Assembly (NCBI GenBank): GCA_019745195.1 | Contig: JAIETL010000020.1 | Coordinates: 1-64,000 of the forward strand | Source of the DNA: Beijerinckiaceae bacterium | GTDB lineage: Bacteria > Pseudomonadota > Alphaproteobacteria > Rhizobiales > Beijerinckiaceae | Direction of reading: 5' to 3' | DNA: 64,000 bases | Shown: in pieces, positions 45,465-54,994 of the stretch | Layout of the letters: the number at the start of each line of letters is the position of its first letter | How positions within the stretch are numbered: position 1 is the first letter of the stretch | Notes under the pieces: generated by a model | Databases searched by the model: none | What the model was told of the DNA's origin: nothing | Seen by the model: only the letters and a program-made list of their open reading frames with translations | Translations under genes and position numbers: made by a program

Positions 45465-46097
45465 GTGTCTGCCGCCCGCCGCACCGCGGCCGCACTGCTC
45501 GTCGGCCTAGCGCTGACGGGCACTGCAGGCGCGCAGGATACACGGGGGCTTGGCCTGCCGCCGGCGTCAGGCTCGCAAAACCCGGTTCTGCCACCGCCGT
45601 CCGGCTCGCAGAACCCGGTGCTGCCGCCGCCCTCCGGCCAGCGTTACGTCCCCGGCGTCGGCGGGCGCTTCGGCGACGGCCCGTCGTCCCGGCCGGTTCT
45701 GCCACGCCCTGTCCCCGGCGTCGATCCGGGCCTGAGCGGCTCGGTCTCGCCGACGAGCCGCAGCCTCGCCGGCGAGGTCGATCGCATCGACGAGATCGCC
45801 CCGGCGATCCGCCGCTGCTGGATCCCGCCCGTCATGGATGGTCCCAACGCAGGCGCGATGGCGACCGTGCGCTTCAGCCTCCGGCGCGACGGCAGCATCT
45901 TCGGCCAGCCGCGCGTCACATGGGGCGCCGGCCGGGCCGATCCCGCCCTGCAGAAGCGTTTCACCGCCTCCGTGCTCGACGCAGTGCGCGATTGCGCGCC
46001 GCTGAGGTTGTCGTCGCGCTTCGGAGCGGCTATCGCGGGGCGACCCTTCACCATCCGCTTCCACGGCCGCGCGCCGTCCACTGAAAGGCCGACCTGA
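45465..46097 (+). CDS. Secreted protein with TolA/TonB C-terminal-like domain
   Basis: A 210-residue protein starting at GTG 45465 with a signal peptide (about 1-23, ending TAGAQD). A Pro/Gly-rich stretch has SGSQNPVLPPPSG in two tandem copies (about residues 34-58). The C-terminal 90 residues (AIRRCWIPPVMDG ... MATVRFSLRRDGSIFGQPRV ... VLDAVRDCAPLRL) have the pattern of TolA/TonB C-terminal domains, with two cysteines likely bonded as in TolA. It lacks the membrane anchor and long helix of real TolA. It lies between two cyclophilin genes; the next ATG overlaps its stop. Specific role unknown. Confidence 0.7.
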   Translation: MSAARRTAAALLVGLALTGTAGAQDTRGLGLPPASGSQNPVLPPPSGSQNPVLPPPSGQRYVPGVGGRFGDGPSSRPVLPRPVPGVDPGLSGSVSPTSRSLAGEVDRIDEIAPAIRRCWIPPVMDGPNAGAMATVRFSLRRDGSIFGQPRVTWGAGRADPALQKRFTASVLDAVRDCAPLRLSSRFGAAIAGRPFTIRFHGRAPSTERPT

Positions 46098-46579
46098 TGT
46101 CGCTCGATCCGGAAAACACCCTCGTCATGGAAACCACCAAGGGCAAGGTGGTCATCAAGCTGCGTCCCGACCTCGCGCCGGCCCATGCCGAACGGCTGAA
46201 GGTGCTGTCACGCCAGGGTTTTTATGACGGCATCATCTTCCACCGCGTCATCGACGGCTTCATGGCGCAGGTCGGCTGCCCGCATGGCACCGGCACCGGC
46301 GGCTCCGACCTGCCCGACCTCAAGGCCGAGTTCAACGCCGAGCCGCATGTGCGCGGCATCTGCTCGATGGCCCGCTCGCAGAACCCCAACTCGGCCAACA
46401 GCCAGTTCTTCATCGTGTTCGAGGACGCCAGCTTCCTCAACAAGCAGTACACGGTCTGGGGCCAGGTGGTCGAAGGCATGGAGAACGTCGACAAGATCAA
46501 GCGCGGCGAGCCCGTCCGCGATCCCGACTCGATTGTCTCGATGAAGGTGATGGCCGACATTGGTGCAGACTCGGCCTGA
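46097..46579 (+). CDS. ppiB: Peptidyl-prolyl cis-trans isomerase, cyclophilin type (cytoplasmic)
   Basis: A 160-residue cyclophilin without signal peptide. Active-site segments FHRVIDGFMAQVGCPHGTGTGG, ICSMARSQNPNSANSQFFIVF and VWGQVVEGMENVDKIKRG are complete. The ATG overlaps the previous stop (TGATG), so it is coupled to the TolA-C-like gene. The exported and cytoplasmic pair is a common alphaproteobacterial arrangement, followed here by queA as usual. Confidence 0.92.
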   Translation: MSLDPENTLVMETTKGKVVIKLRPDLAPAHAERLKVLSRQGFYDGIIFHRVIDGFMAQVGCPHGTGTGGSDLPDLKAEFNAEPHVRGICSMARSQNPNSANSQFFIVFEDASFLNKQYTVWGQVVEGMENVDKIKRGEPVRDPDSIVSMKVMADIGADSA

Positions 46580-46588
46580 GCCGGATCT

Positions 46589-47683
46589 GTGAATGTCGAT
46601 CTCTTCGATTTCGACCTGCCCGAAGATCGCATCGCGCTGAGGCCCGCAAGCCCGCGCGATGCGGCGCGCCTGCTCGTCGTCCGTCCGGATGAAAGCCAGC
46701 CTTTCGAGGATCGCGGCGTGCGCGACCTCGCCGCGCTCCTGCGCCCCGGCGACGCGCTGGTCTTCAACGACACGCGCGTCATCCCCTCGCGTCTGCGCGG
46801 CCGTCGGTTCCGGGGCGGGACCTCCGCCGGCATCGAGATCATGCTGCACAAGCGCGAGGCGGCCGATCGCTGGCTTGCCTTCGCGCGGCCGGCGAAGAAG
46901 CTCGGCCTCGGCGAGACCGTGGTCTTCGGCGGCGATGCCGCGTCCGGCGTCTGCGAGTTCGGCCGGCTCGAGGCCGTCGTCGTCGCCAAGGCCGAGGGCG
47001 GCGAGGTCGGGCTGCGCTTCGTGCTGTCGGGTCCCGCGCTGGACGAGGCCATCGCGCGCCTCGGCGAATTGCCGCTGCCGCCCTATATCGCCGGGAAACG
47101 TCCTACCGATGCGGCGGATGCGGTCGACTACCAGACACTCTATGCGCGTGAAGATGGGGCGGTGGCCGCACCCACGGCAGGCCTGCATTTCACGCCAGAA
47201 CTTGTTACGGCGCTGGAGGCGCGCGGCGTCTCGCGCCATTTCGTGACGCTCCATGTCGGGGCGGGCACGTTCCTGCCCGTCAAAGCCGCCGACACCGGCG
47301 AGCACCGCATGCACGCGGAAACCGGGACCGTGTCGGCGGCGACGGCGGATGCGTTGAATGCTGTCCGGGCAAAGGGCGGGCGCGTCGTCGCGGTCGGGAC
47401 CACTTCGCTGCGGCTGCTCGAAAGCGCGACCGGCGAAGATGGCGTGATCGGGCCGTTCTCGGGCGACACCGCGATCTTCATCACGCCCGGCTATCGCTTC
47501 CGCGCCGTCGACCTGCTGATGACAAATTTCCATCTGCCGCGCTCCACCCTGTTCATGCTGGTCTGCGCCTTCAGCGGGCTCGACATCATGAAACGCGCCT
47601 ATGCCCATGCGATCACGAAAAAATATCGCTTCTACTCCTATGGCGACTCCAGCCTGCTGGCCCGCGCCGAGCAGCCAGGCTGA
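46589..47683 (+). CDS. queA: S-adenosylmethionine:tRNA ribosyltransferase-isomerase
   Basis: A 364-residue enzyme making epoxyqueuosine in tRNA from the preQ1 base, using SAM as ribosyl donor. It starts at GTG 46589 ([31 protein letters not shown]). Family blocks: [49 protein letters not shown] and [17 protein letters not shown]. Length is normal. It is ten bases after ppiB, an order shared by many alphaproteobacteria. Confidence 0.95.
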   Translation: MNVDLFDFDLPEDRIALRPASPRDAARLLVVRPDESQPFEDRGVRDLAALLRPGDALVFNDTRVIPSRLRGRRFRGGTSAGIEIMLHKREAADRWLAFARPAKKLGLGETVVFGGDAASGVCEFGRLEAVVVAKAEGGEVGLRFVLSGPALDEAIARLGELPLPPYIAGKRPTDAADAVDYQTLYAREDGAVAAPTAGLHFTPELVTALEARGVSRHFVTLHVGAGTFLPVKAADTGEHRMHAETGTVSAATADALNAVRAKGGRVVAVGTTSLRLLESATGEDGVIGPFSGDTAIFITPGYRFRAVDLLMTNFHLPRSTLFMLVCAFSGLDIMKRAYAHAITKKYRFYSYGDSSLLARAEQPG

Positions 47684-47852
47684 GGTCTGACGTCCACGTC
47701 GCATCAGCGTCATCAGCGCATGCGACCAGCCTCCGGTCGGGCTTCAACCGTCGATTCAGTCTTCGTTCAGCATGATGGGCGAAACTGGCGTCGTCGGCAG
47801 GCTTTCCGTCCTGGCTCTTCATGCGCTAGGCTTGCCGCAAGGGGAGAGTATC

Positions 47853-48053
47853 GTGGCGTTGCGCTCGTCGGTTCCGGGAGTCAGGGTTGCGGGTCTCGAG
47901 CGCGCGGCGCGTCTCGCCGGCGAAGCCTTCGGACATGAGGAACTCGGCCGTCTCGACCAGCTTCGCCTGGCGCAGACGCCTTCGACGCGCCGGGTCTGGG
48001 CTGCGGTCGCCCTGTTGTCCGTCATCGGCCTGAGCCTGCTCGCCCTGCGCTGA
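47853..48053 (+). CDS. Small tail-anchored protein, unknown
   Basis: A 66-residue protein from GTG 47853, which has a strong AAGGGGAG site 6 bases upstream. The C-terminus is one membrane span (VWAAVALLSVIGLSLLALR), the rest is basic and alanine-rich. An ATG at 47772 is the longest option but lacks a site. No family is recognised; an uncharacterised small membrane protein. Confidence 0.45.
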   Translation: MALRSSVPGVRVAGLERAARLAGEAFGHEELGRLDQLRLAQTPSTRRVWAAVALLSVIGLSLLALR

Positions 48054-48120
48054 CGCGACCGGTCGATTCCGACGAAAAATCAACCTTTGCGAGCTAGCCT
48101 TTCCTCTGGAGGAGAGGCAC

Positions 48121-49356
48121 ATGCGTTGCGTCATCATCAGCGATTTCGGCTCCGTCAATGGCGGCGCCGCCAAGGTCGCCATCGAAAGTGCGCGCGGGCT
48201 TGCCGAGGCGGGCGTCAACATCGTCTTCGCCTGCGCGATCGGGCCCATCTCCGAACGCCTCAGCCATCCGCGCATCGAGATTGCGATGTTTCCCGGCGAG
48301 GAGATCTGGAAAGTTGGCGGCAAGATCGCCGCCGCCCGCCAGGGCATCTGGAACGCGCCGGCGCATGCCTTCCTGAGCCAATTGCTGGCGCGCCAGCCGC
48401 GCGGCGAAACGATCGTGCATCTGCATCAATGGACGAAGGCGTTCAGCCCGGCGGCCCTGGCCGCGGCTGGCGAAAGCGGCCTGCCCGTGGCGGTGACGAT
48501 GCATGACTATTTTTCGTTTTGCCCCACTGGCGGCTATTTCGATTTCAAGGCCGGCGCGCCGTGCCGCCAGAAACCGATGTCGGCCGGCTGCGCCAGTTCG
48601 AACTGCGACCGCGCCTCCTACATCCACAAGCTCGTCCGCGTGGCGCGGCAATGGCGTTCGGACGAGGCAATGCGAAGCCTGCGCGCGCCGCTCATCATCC
48701 ATGTCAGCGATTTCGCGCGCGACTTCGCCGCGCCGTTCCTGCCGAACCATGCTCGCCATGTCGTGGTCGAGAACATGATGGAAGCCGAGCAGCAGCCAAC
48801 GGCCGATGTCGCGGCCAATCGCCATGCGCTGTTCCTCGGGCGGTTCACACAGGAAAAGGCGCCCGACATCCTGTCTGCCGCGGCGGCACGCGCCGGGATG
48901 CCTGTGCGCTTCGTCGGCGAAGGGCCGCTGACCGATGCGATCGCGCAGGCCAATCCGGCCGCCGAGATCCGGGGCTGGGTCTCCGCCGAGATGGTGTTCG
49001 AAGAGATCGCAAAGGCGCGTTGCCTGGTGCTGCCCTCGCTCTGGTACGAGCCCGGTCCGCTGGTCATCGCCGAGGCGCGTTCGCTCGGCGTGCCGGTGGT
49101 GCTGGCGCGCACGACCGGGCCGGCGAGCTGGATCGCGGACGGGCAGGACGGCATCCTTGTCGATGGCGGCGATGCGGCCGGGCTGTCGGCTGCACTGGTT
49201 CGCCTGAAGGACGACGGCGTCGCCTCCGCGATGGGCGCCAGCGCCTATCGCCGCTACTGGGCCGATCCGCTGACAACGCAGCGTCATGTCGCGCGGACGG
49301 TCGAGGCCTATCGCGGGCTGATCGCGGGCGATGTGAAGCGCAGCGCGGTCGCCTGA
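48121..49356 (+). CDS. Glycosyltransferase, family 4
   Basis: A 411-residue retaining glycosyltransferase of the GT4/GT-B fold. The N-terminal half begins MRCVIISDFGSVNGGAAKVAIESARGLAEAG, the donor-binding half has LGRFTQEKAPDILSAAAARAG and the E-x7-E type motif in LPSLWYEPGPLVIAEARSLGVPVV. A cysteine-rich stretch in the middle (PCRQKPMSAGCASSNCD) is unusual and often seen in a subset of these enzymes. It has a GGAGGAGAGG site before the ATG. It stands alone, convergent with glnA, with no polysaccharide cluster nearby; acceptor unknown. Confidence 0.85.
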   Translation: MRCVIISDFGSVNGGAAKVAIESARGLAEAGVNIVFACAIGPISERLSHPRIEIAMFPGEEIWKVGGKIAAARQGIWNAPAHAFLSQLLARQPRGETIVHLHQWTKAFSPAALAAAGESGLPVAVTMHDYFSFCPTGGYFDFKAGAPCRQKPMSAGCASSNCDRASYIHKLVRVARQWRSDEAMRSLRAPLIIHVSDFARDFAAPFLPNHARHVVVENMMEAEQQPTADVAANRHALFLGRFTQEKAPDILSAAAARAGMPVRFVGEGPLTDAIAQANPAAEIRGWVSAEMVFEEIAKARCLVLPSLWYEPGPLVIAEARSLGVPVVLARTTGPASWIADGQDGILVDGGDAAGLSAALVRLKDDGVASAMGASAYRRYWADPLTTQRHVARTVEAYRGLIAGDVKRSAVA

Positions 49357-49371
49357 GAAGGACCAGCCCGA

Positions 49372-49400
49372 CAAAAAACCGGGGCGTGACCGCCCCGGTT
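49372..49400 (-). terminator. Intrinsic terminator of glnA
   Basis: On the minus strand CCGGGGCG (from 49398 leftwards) pairs with CGCCCCGG around a four-base loop and is followed at once by TTTTTT (49378-49373). This is a textbook rho-independent terminator for glnA. A second perfect palindrome, GACCGCGAA-CCA-TTCGCGGTC (49408-49428), lies between it and the gene. Confidence 0.9.
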
Positions 49401-49455
49401 GGAAGGTGGACCGCGAACCATTCGCGGTCGGGAGGAAGCTCAGTAACAGTAGTGC

Positions 49456-50865
49456 TCAGTAGGAATAGTACATGGCGAACTCGACCGGGTGCGGCGTCAT
49501 CTCGAAGCGCGCCACATCCTGCATCTTGAGTTCGATATAGCTCTCGATAAAGTCGTCGTTGAAGACGCCGCCGGCCTTGAGATAGGCGTTGTCCTTTTTA
49601 AGCGACTCCAGCGCCTCGCGCAGCGAGCCGCAGACGGTCGGAATCTTCTTCAGCTCGCGCGGCGGCAGGTCGTAGAGATCCTTGTCCATGGCCGGGCCCG
49701 GATCGATCTTGTTCACGATGCCGTCGATGCCGGCCATCAGCATGGCCGCGAAGGCGAGATAAGGGTTCGCCATCGGATCGGGGAAGCGGACCTCGACGCG
49801 CTTGGCCTTGGGCGAGGTCGTCCACGGAATGCGGCAGGAGGCCGAGCGGTTGCGCGCCGAATAGGCGAGCAGCACCGGGGCCTCATAGCCCGGAACGAGG
49901 CGCTTGTAGGAGTTCGTCGATGGGTTAGTGAACGCGTTCAGCGACTTGGCGTGCTTGATGATGCCGCCGATGTACCACAGGCACTCCTGCGACAGGTCGG
50001 CGTATTTGTTGCCGGCCATGATCGGCTTGCCGCCCTTCCAGATCGACTGGTGGACGTGCATGCCGGAACCGTTGTCGCCGTAAATCGGCTTGGGCATGAA
50101 GGTCGCGGTCTTGCCGTAGCTCTGCGCGACGTTGTGGATGGCGTATTTGTAGACCTGCATGGTGTCGGCCATGTGGGTCAGCGTGTCGAACTTCAGGCCG
50201 AGCTCGTGCTGGGCCGAGGCGACCTCGTGGTGGTGCTTCTCGACCTTGGCGCCCATCGCCGCCATGGCCGCCAGCATCTCGCCGCGCATGTCCTGCGCGG
50301 AGTCCTGCGGCGGGACGGGAAAGTAGCCGCCCTTGGTCGCGATGCGGTGGCCGAGATTGCCGCCCTCATATTCGGTCATGCCGTTGATCGGCAGCTCGAC
50401 ATTGTCGAGCTTGAAGCCCGTATTGTACGGATCGGCAGAAATCTTGACGTCGTCGAAGACGAAGAACTCGGCTTCCGGGCCGACATAGATCGTGTCGCCG
50501 ATGCCGGTCGACTTCAGGTAGGCCTCGGCTTTCTTGGCCATGCCGCGCGGATCGCGGCCATAGGGCTCGCCTGTCGCGGGCTCGAGCACGTCGCAGGTGA
50601 TGACCATCGTCGCGGCTGAGAAGAACGGGTCCATGCAGGCCGTCGTCGGGTCCGGCATCAGCAGCATGTCGGACTCGTTGATCGCCTTCCAGCCGGCGAT
50701 CGAGGAACCGTCGAACATGGTGCCCTCGGCGAAGATGTCCTCGTCGATCATCGTGACGTCGAAGGTCACATGCTGCCACTTGCCGCGCGGGTCGGTGAAG
50801 CGGAAGTCCACATATTTGACGTCGTTGTCCTTGATCGCCTTCAGGACATCCTTGGCGCTCTTCAT
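49456..50865 (-). CDS. glnA: Glutamine synthetase, type I
   Basis: A 469-residue enzyme condensing glutamate and ammonia with ATP. Blocks: [72 protein letters not shown] and the adenylylation loop [13 protein letters not shown], whose tyrosine is the site modified by GlnE in bacteria with this type. Length is standard. It follows glnB by 96 bases on the same strand; the pair is a typical glnBA operon. An intrinsic terminator lies 55 bases past its stop. Confidence 0.97.
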   Translation of the reverse strand: MKSAKDVLKAIKDNDVKYVDFRFTDPRGKWQHVTFDVTMIDEDIFAEGTMFDGSSIAGWKAINESDMLLMPDPTTACMDPFFSAATMVITCDVLEPATGEPYGRDPRGMAKKAEAYLKSTGIGDTIYVGPEAEFFVFDDVKISADPYNTGFKLDNVELPINGMTEYEGGNLGHRIATKGGYFPVPPQDSAQDMRGEMLAAMAAMGAKVEKHHHEVASAQHELGLKFDTLTHMADTMQVYKYAIHNVAQSYGKTATFMPKPIYGDNGSGMHVHQSIWKGGKPIMAGNKYADLSQECLWYIGGIIKHAKSLNAFTNPSTNSYKRLVPGYEAPVLLAYSARNRSASCRIPWTTSPKAKRVEVRFPDPMANPYLAFAAMLMAGIDGIVNKIDPGPAMDKDLYDLPPRELKKIPTVCGSLREALESLKKDNAYLKAGGVFNDDFIESYIELKMQDVARFEMTPHPVEFAMYYSY

Positions 50866-50961
50866 CTCAGCATTCCTCTCGCAAGCAGTTTCTCAAATTC
50901 ACTCGATCCGCGGGGGTATCCAAACCGCCGGGACACGCATCTTTCGGGCTGGGAAAACGCC

Positions 50962-51399
<438 letters not shown>

Positions 51400-51443
51400 T
51401 CAATCCGTCGGATCTGCATCCGCTCACTGCTCATAGCATCGGC

Positions 51444-51458
51444 GCAAGCGGCTCGCCA
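51444..51458 (-). promoter_or_regulatory. Candidate sigma-54 promoter of glnBA
   Basis: On the minus strand TGGCGAGCCGCTTGC has GG and GC at the spacing required for the -24/-12 elements of RpoN promoters. The -24 box is imperfect (TGGCGAG against TGGCACG). No clear NtrC dyad was found. It lies about 145 bases before the glnB ATG. Confidence 0.4.
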
Positions 51459-51543
51459 TGCGGAAGAAAGCCGCCCGCAGCCCGATGAAAGGGCAATAAA
51501 CAGCACATAAACTATGCATCTGCACTTTTTATAATCAATTGTC

Positions 51544-53115
51544 GTGTCGTCACTTGCGCTTGCCCGCCGCCTTCGCCTCTCCGATGATGAGCGCGTGCAA
51601 AGTCATGACCACGATCGATCGGCGCTGCTCAGCGTTGCGGAGATGGCGGCCGCCGACCGCGCTGCGATTGCCGACGGAGCCACGGGCGCAGCGCTGATGG
51701 AGCGTGCCGGCCGGGCCGTCGCCGACGCGGTGAGCCGGCGGCTGCGGCCAGGCGAGGCCGTGCTGGTGATCTGCGGTCCCGGACATAATGGCGGCGACGG
51801 CTTTGTCGGAGCGCGGCTGCTGCGCGAGCGGGGTTTGCGCGTGACGCTGGCGCTGGACGGCGCCCTCGACGCCATCCGGGGCGATGCGGTCGCGGCCGCT
51901 GCACGCTGGTCCGGTCCCGTCGAAGCGCTTCGATCGGTAGAGCCCGGCGAGCATGCGCTGGTCGTCGATGCCTTGTACGGTGCCGGGCTGAGCCGGCCGC
52001 TCTCCGGGGAGGCCGCGCTGCTGGTCGCCCGCGTCAATGCCGCCGGACGGCCGGTCGTGGCGGTCGACGTTCCCAGCGGCCTTTCCGGCGACAGCGGGCA
52101 GGTCGCCGGGCCTGCGATCGTGGCCGCCGAGACCGTGACCTTCTTCCGGCTGAAGCCGGGCCATCTGCTCTTCCCTGGACGCGCGCTGTGTGGCGTCGTC
52201 ACGCTCGCCGATATCGGGATCGCGCCCGAGATCGTATTCGGTCCGGGCGGCGTCAGGCCGACGACGTTTCGCAACGATCCCGCGCTCTGGCGGACCCGTT
52301 TTCCGGCGCATGCCGCCGATACCCATAAATTCCGGCGCGGCGCGGCTCTGGTCGTCGCCGGCGGCCTCGATGGGGTCGGCGCGCCCCGGCTGTCGGCGCG
52401 CGCCGCGCTCAGGATCGGGGCGGGGCTCGTCACCGTCGCGTGTCGGCCCGAGGCGCTGGCGGCCCACGCCGCGCAGGGTCCGAACGCGGTGATGCAGCGC
52501 AGCTATGCCGATGATGCGGAGCTCGCCGCGCTGCTTGCCGAGCGTCGTCCGGCGGCGATCGTGGCCGGACCAGCGCTTGGCCTGGATTTAGCCGGCCGCG
52601 ACGCGACGATGGCTGTGCTTCGATCGCCCGTTCCGGCCGTGCTCGACGCCGACGCGCTGACGCTACTGTCAGGGCGGGTCGGCCACCTGGCGCGCATGGC
52701 CGCGCGACGAGGCGCGCCCTGCATTTTGACTCCGCATGAAGGAGAGTTCCAGCGCCTGTTCGGCGATATGCCACCGCCCGGCCTGGCATCGAAGCTCGAT
52801 CGCGCCCGGCAGGCGGCACGGCTGTCGGGCTGCGTCGTCGTGCTGAAGGGCGCTGACACCGTCATCGCGGAGCCGGACGGCATCGCCGCGATCAACACGA
52901 CCGGCTCGGCCGCTTTGGCGACAGCCGGGTCCGGCGATGTGCTGGCCGGCCTGATCGCCGGGTTGCTGGCCCAAAGCATGCCGGCTTTTGAGGCCGCCTG
53001 TGCCGCCGTGCACTTGCATGGGCTGGCCGGAGATGCGCTCGGCATGGGGCTGATCGCCGACGATCTGCCGGAGGCGATTCCCGCCATCATGGCCGCGATG
53101 GCGGCGGACGCTTGA
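51544..53115 (+). CDS. nnrD: Bifunctional NAD(P)H-hydrate epimerase / dehydratase
   Basis: A 523-residue two-domain repair enzyme. The N-terminal YjeF-N epimerase domain (about 28-235; GPGHNGGDGFVGARLL, VVAVDVPSGLSGDSG) interconverts R and S NAD(P)HX. The C-terminal ribokinase-like domain (about 250-520; ILTPHEGEFQRLFGD, VVVLKGADTVIAEP, TAGSGDVLAGLIAGLLAQS) dehydrates them with ADP. The start is uncertain: GTG 51544 is longest, but GTG 51595 is possible, because the domain begins near LLSVAEM. It diverges from glnB, a neighbourhood conserved in relatives. Confidence 0.93.
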   Translation: MSSLALARRLRLSDDERVQSHDHDRSALLSVAEMAAADRAAIADGATGAALMERAGRAVADAVSRRLRPGEAVLVICGPGHNGGDGFVGARLLRERGLRVTLALDGALDAIRGDAVAAAARWSGPVEALRSVEPGEHALVVDALYGAGLSRPLSGEAALLVARVNAAGRPVVAVDVPSGLSGDSGQVAGPAIVAAETVTFFRLKPGHLLFPGRALCGVVTLADIGIAPEIVFGPGGVRPTTFRNDPALWRTRFPAHAADTHKFRRGAALVVAGGLDGVGAPRLSARAALRIGAGLVTVACRPEALAAHAAQGPNAVMQRSYADDAELAALLAERRPAAIVAGPALGLDLAGRDATMAVLRSPVPAVLDADALTLLSGRVGHLARMAARRGAPCILTPHEGEFQRLFGDMPPPGLASKLDRARQAARLSGCVVVLKGADTVIAEPDGIAAINTTGSAALATAGSGDVLAGLIAGLLAQSMPAFEAACAAVHLHGLAGDALGMGLIADDLPEAIPAIMAAMAADA

Positions 53116-53125
53116 CCGTATGGCA

Positions 53126-53158
53126 CAAAAATGCCCGCCCTCCGAAGAGGGCGGGCAT
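53126..53158 (-). terminator. Intrinsic terminator of the PRC-barrel gene
   Basis: ATGCCCGCCCTC and GAGGGCGGGCAT form a perfect 12-base stem around CGAA (53131-53158). Read on the minus strand it is followed by TTTTTGTG, giving a strong terminator for the minus-strand gene; the plus side lacks a T-run but the stem may also slow nnrD transcripts. Confidence 0.85.
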
Positions 53159-53187
53159 GAGCGCCGAATTCGATCGGCTCTCTCGGC

Positions 53188-53727
53188 TCAGCTTCCGGTG
53201 AAGGTCACGGCGGGAGCCGAGGTGAGCTGCTCCTTGGTCATGGTGACCATGCCATGGTCCGGATACATGTTGGGCGCCTTCGGAGCGCTCGCAGCCGGAG
53301 CCGTGGCCGTCGACGTGGAGCCGCCGGCAGGCGCGGAAGCCGGGGCGGCGGCCGCCATCGGCTGGTCGCTCCAGGTGATCTGGCCGAACGGGATCGCCAC
53401 ATCCTTGGCGCCGATCCCGAGGAAGCCGCCGACGCCGACCGTCACGGTCTCGATAGCGCCCGACTTGTCGAAGACGACCTCCGTGACGTCGCCGATCTTC
53501 TTCTGGTCGGGGCCGTAGATGTCGACGCCCATCAGCTTGGACGCACGCCACTTGCCGGGCATGGCGAGATTCTGCGCCGGCTCCTTGGCCGCGACGGGCG
53601 CATTGGTCGCCGAGGGGGCGGTCGTCGCAGAAGGAGCGGACGGCGTGGGCGCCGAGGTCTGGGCGATGGCGGTGGCGGCAAGCAGGGAAAAGCCGATCGT
53701 GGAGATCGCAAGATTGCGCTTGAGCAT
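53188..53727 (-). CDS. Exported PRC-barrel domain protein
   Basis: A 179-residue protein with a signal peptide (MLKRNLAISTIGFSLLAATAIAQT), an Ala/Pro/Ser/Thr-rich spacer, and a PRC-barrel domain at about residues 60-115 (WRASKLMGVDIYGPDQKKIGDV, EVVFDKSGAIETVTVGVGGFLGIGAKDVAIPF). The tail is again low in complexity. The start at 53727 has AGGAGGACACC just upstream; longer versions read past the signal. Such periplasmic PRC-barrel proteins are common in Hyphomicrobiales and of unknown function. Terminated by the hairpin at 53126. Confidence 0.85.
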   Translation of the reverse strand: MLKRNLAISTIGFSLLAATAIAQTSAPTPSAPSATTAPSATNAPVAAKEPAQNLAMPGKWRASKLMGVDIYGPDQKKIGDVTEVVFDKSGAIETVTVGVGGFLGIGAKDVAIPFGQITWSDQPMAAAAPASAPAGGSTSTATAPAASAPKAPNMYPDHGMVTMTKEQLTSAPAVTFTGS

Positions 53728-53941
53728 GGTGTCCTCCTGATGAGATCCGCATGGTGCGGTATGAAAGGACAACGCGGTCGAAGCCGTTTGGTTCGCCAAG
53801 CGGACAGCCAAAAAATCGCCGCAGTGCATGCGAATCGGATGTTTCGCGCCGCCCTGCGGTCGTCGGGCCTGCCGTTCGTAACGGATTTCTTAGGATTTCA
53901 GGCGCTTTTCGCGGCTGGGGATGACAGATGATGGAGCGGCC

Positions 53942-54232
53942 ATGCGGCGACCCCTGATGCTGAACACCGGCCTCGCCACCGTTCTAGGGCTGAGTTTGGC
54001 CGGCGCGAGCGCGGTGCCGGCGCTGGCCTTCTGGGAGCGTTCGCAATGGTCGCGTTGTTCGGATGCGCCCACAGTCGCGGAATGGAACCGCCTCCGCTGC
54101 CCTGCGATCGATCCCTATCATGACGCCGGCGGCTATTCCGGACATCGCGACCTGGGAGGCGGCGTCCGGGGCGGTTTCTATCCCGACGACAAAAGGCGGC
54201 GCGGTGGCGTCATGGTTCAACGGCTCGGATAG
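53942..54232 (+). CDS. Small secreted protein, unknown
   Basis: A 96-residue protein from ATG 53942 with a GGAGCGG site. The first 29 residues are a signal peptide (ending VPALAF). The mature part is Gly/Arg/Asp-rich with two cysteines (RCSDAPTVAEWNRLRC) that could form a disulfide, and no family is recognised. ATG 53921 is an alternative that only lengthens the leader. Confidence 0.55.
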   Translation: MRRPLMLNTGLATVLGLSLAGASAVPALAFWERSQWSRCSDAPTVAEWNRLRCPAIDPYHDAGGYSGHRDLGGGVRGGFYPDDKRRRGGVMVQRLG

Positions 54233-54272
54233 GACGATGAGACGCTTGCGCCGGGCCATGCCGCGACGGTGG

Positions 54273-54347
54273 TGGTGAGCGGGGAGGGGATCGAACCCTC
54301 GACCACATGATTAAAAGTCACGTGCTCTACCACTGAGCTACCCGCCC
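54273..54347 (-). tRNA. tRNA-Lys (anticodon TTT)
   Basis: Read on the minus strand: 7-base acceptor GGGCGGG pairing with CCCGCTC (one G-T), D arm GCTC-AGTGGTA-GAGC, anticodon loop CTTTTAA with anticodon TTT, and T arm GAGGG-TTCGATC-CCCTC. Discriminator A is followed by an encoded CCA (54275-54273). It reads AAA and AAG lysine codons. Confidence 0.95.
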
Positions 54348-54505
54348 TCACTGGGGCGCTCACATAGGCAGGCAGGCGGGCGCGGTCAACCGCTCCGCGG
54401 CGCTTTCGGTCCTGGACGCCTTATGCGACATCGTGGACGGGGCAATCGCGCCGGTGCGGGCCATTCGTTAACACCGTGGAAACCAGGACGCGCCACCATG
54501 GCGGC

Positions 54506-54817
54506 ATGGTCATCCGTCGCGGCATCCGCTCGATCGTCATCACCCTGGCGCTATACCTCGTCTCGGGCGCGGCGGTGTCGTATTTCCTGTTCCATGCCCA
54601 GCACGGCGCGCGCGGGCTGGAGGCGCGCGACGAACTCAAGGACGCGCTGGCGATCCAGGCGACCGAGCTTGCCGGGCTGACCGCCGAACGCAAGCTCTGG
54701 GAGCAGCGCCTGACGCTGGTGCGCGACGAATCCGTCGACCGCGATCTGCTCGAGGAACAGGCCCGCACCACGCTCGGCCGCATCCACCGCAACGACGTCA
54801 TCCTGATGGGACGCTGA
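54506..54817 (+). CDS. ftsB: Septum formation initiator, FtsB/DivIC family
   Basis: A 103-residue single-span division protein. A short cytoplasmic N-terminus (MVIRRGIRS) precedes the span (IVITLALYLVSGAAVSYFLFHA), then a coiled coil (LEARDELKDALAIQATELAGLTAERKLWEQR) and the family ending DRDLLEEQARTTLGRIHRNDVILM. ATG 54506 matches the usual family start; an upstream start at 54476 adds ten residues. ftsB before pdhA is the standard order in Hyphomicrobiales. Confidence 0.9.
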   Translation: MVIRRGIRSIVITLALYLVSGAAVSYFLFHAQHGARGLEARDELKDALAIQATELAGLTAERKLWEQRLTLVRDESVDRDLLEEQARTTLGRIHRNDVILMGR

Positions 54818-54994
54818 ACGAGCCGCCACGCGCCGGCAAATCGTCCCATTCGCGTCGATTAACGCGAATCCAGTTAATTATAAGAATCCCATATTTATCA
54901 GCGTCTTGTTCGATGCTGCATTGCGAGATGGCTTACTCGCCAAGGGTTTTGCGATCCTCTACAACCAAAGGCGATGTTCTCTGGAGGACCGCCG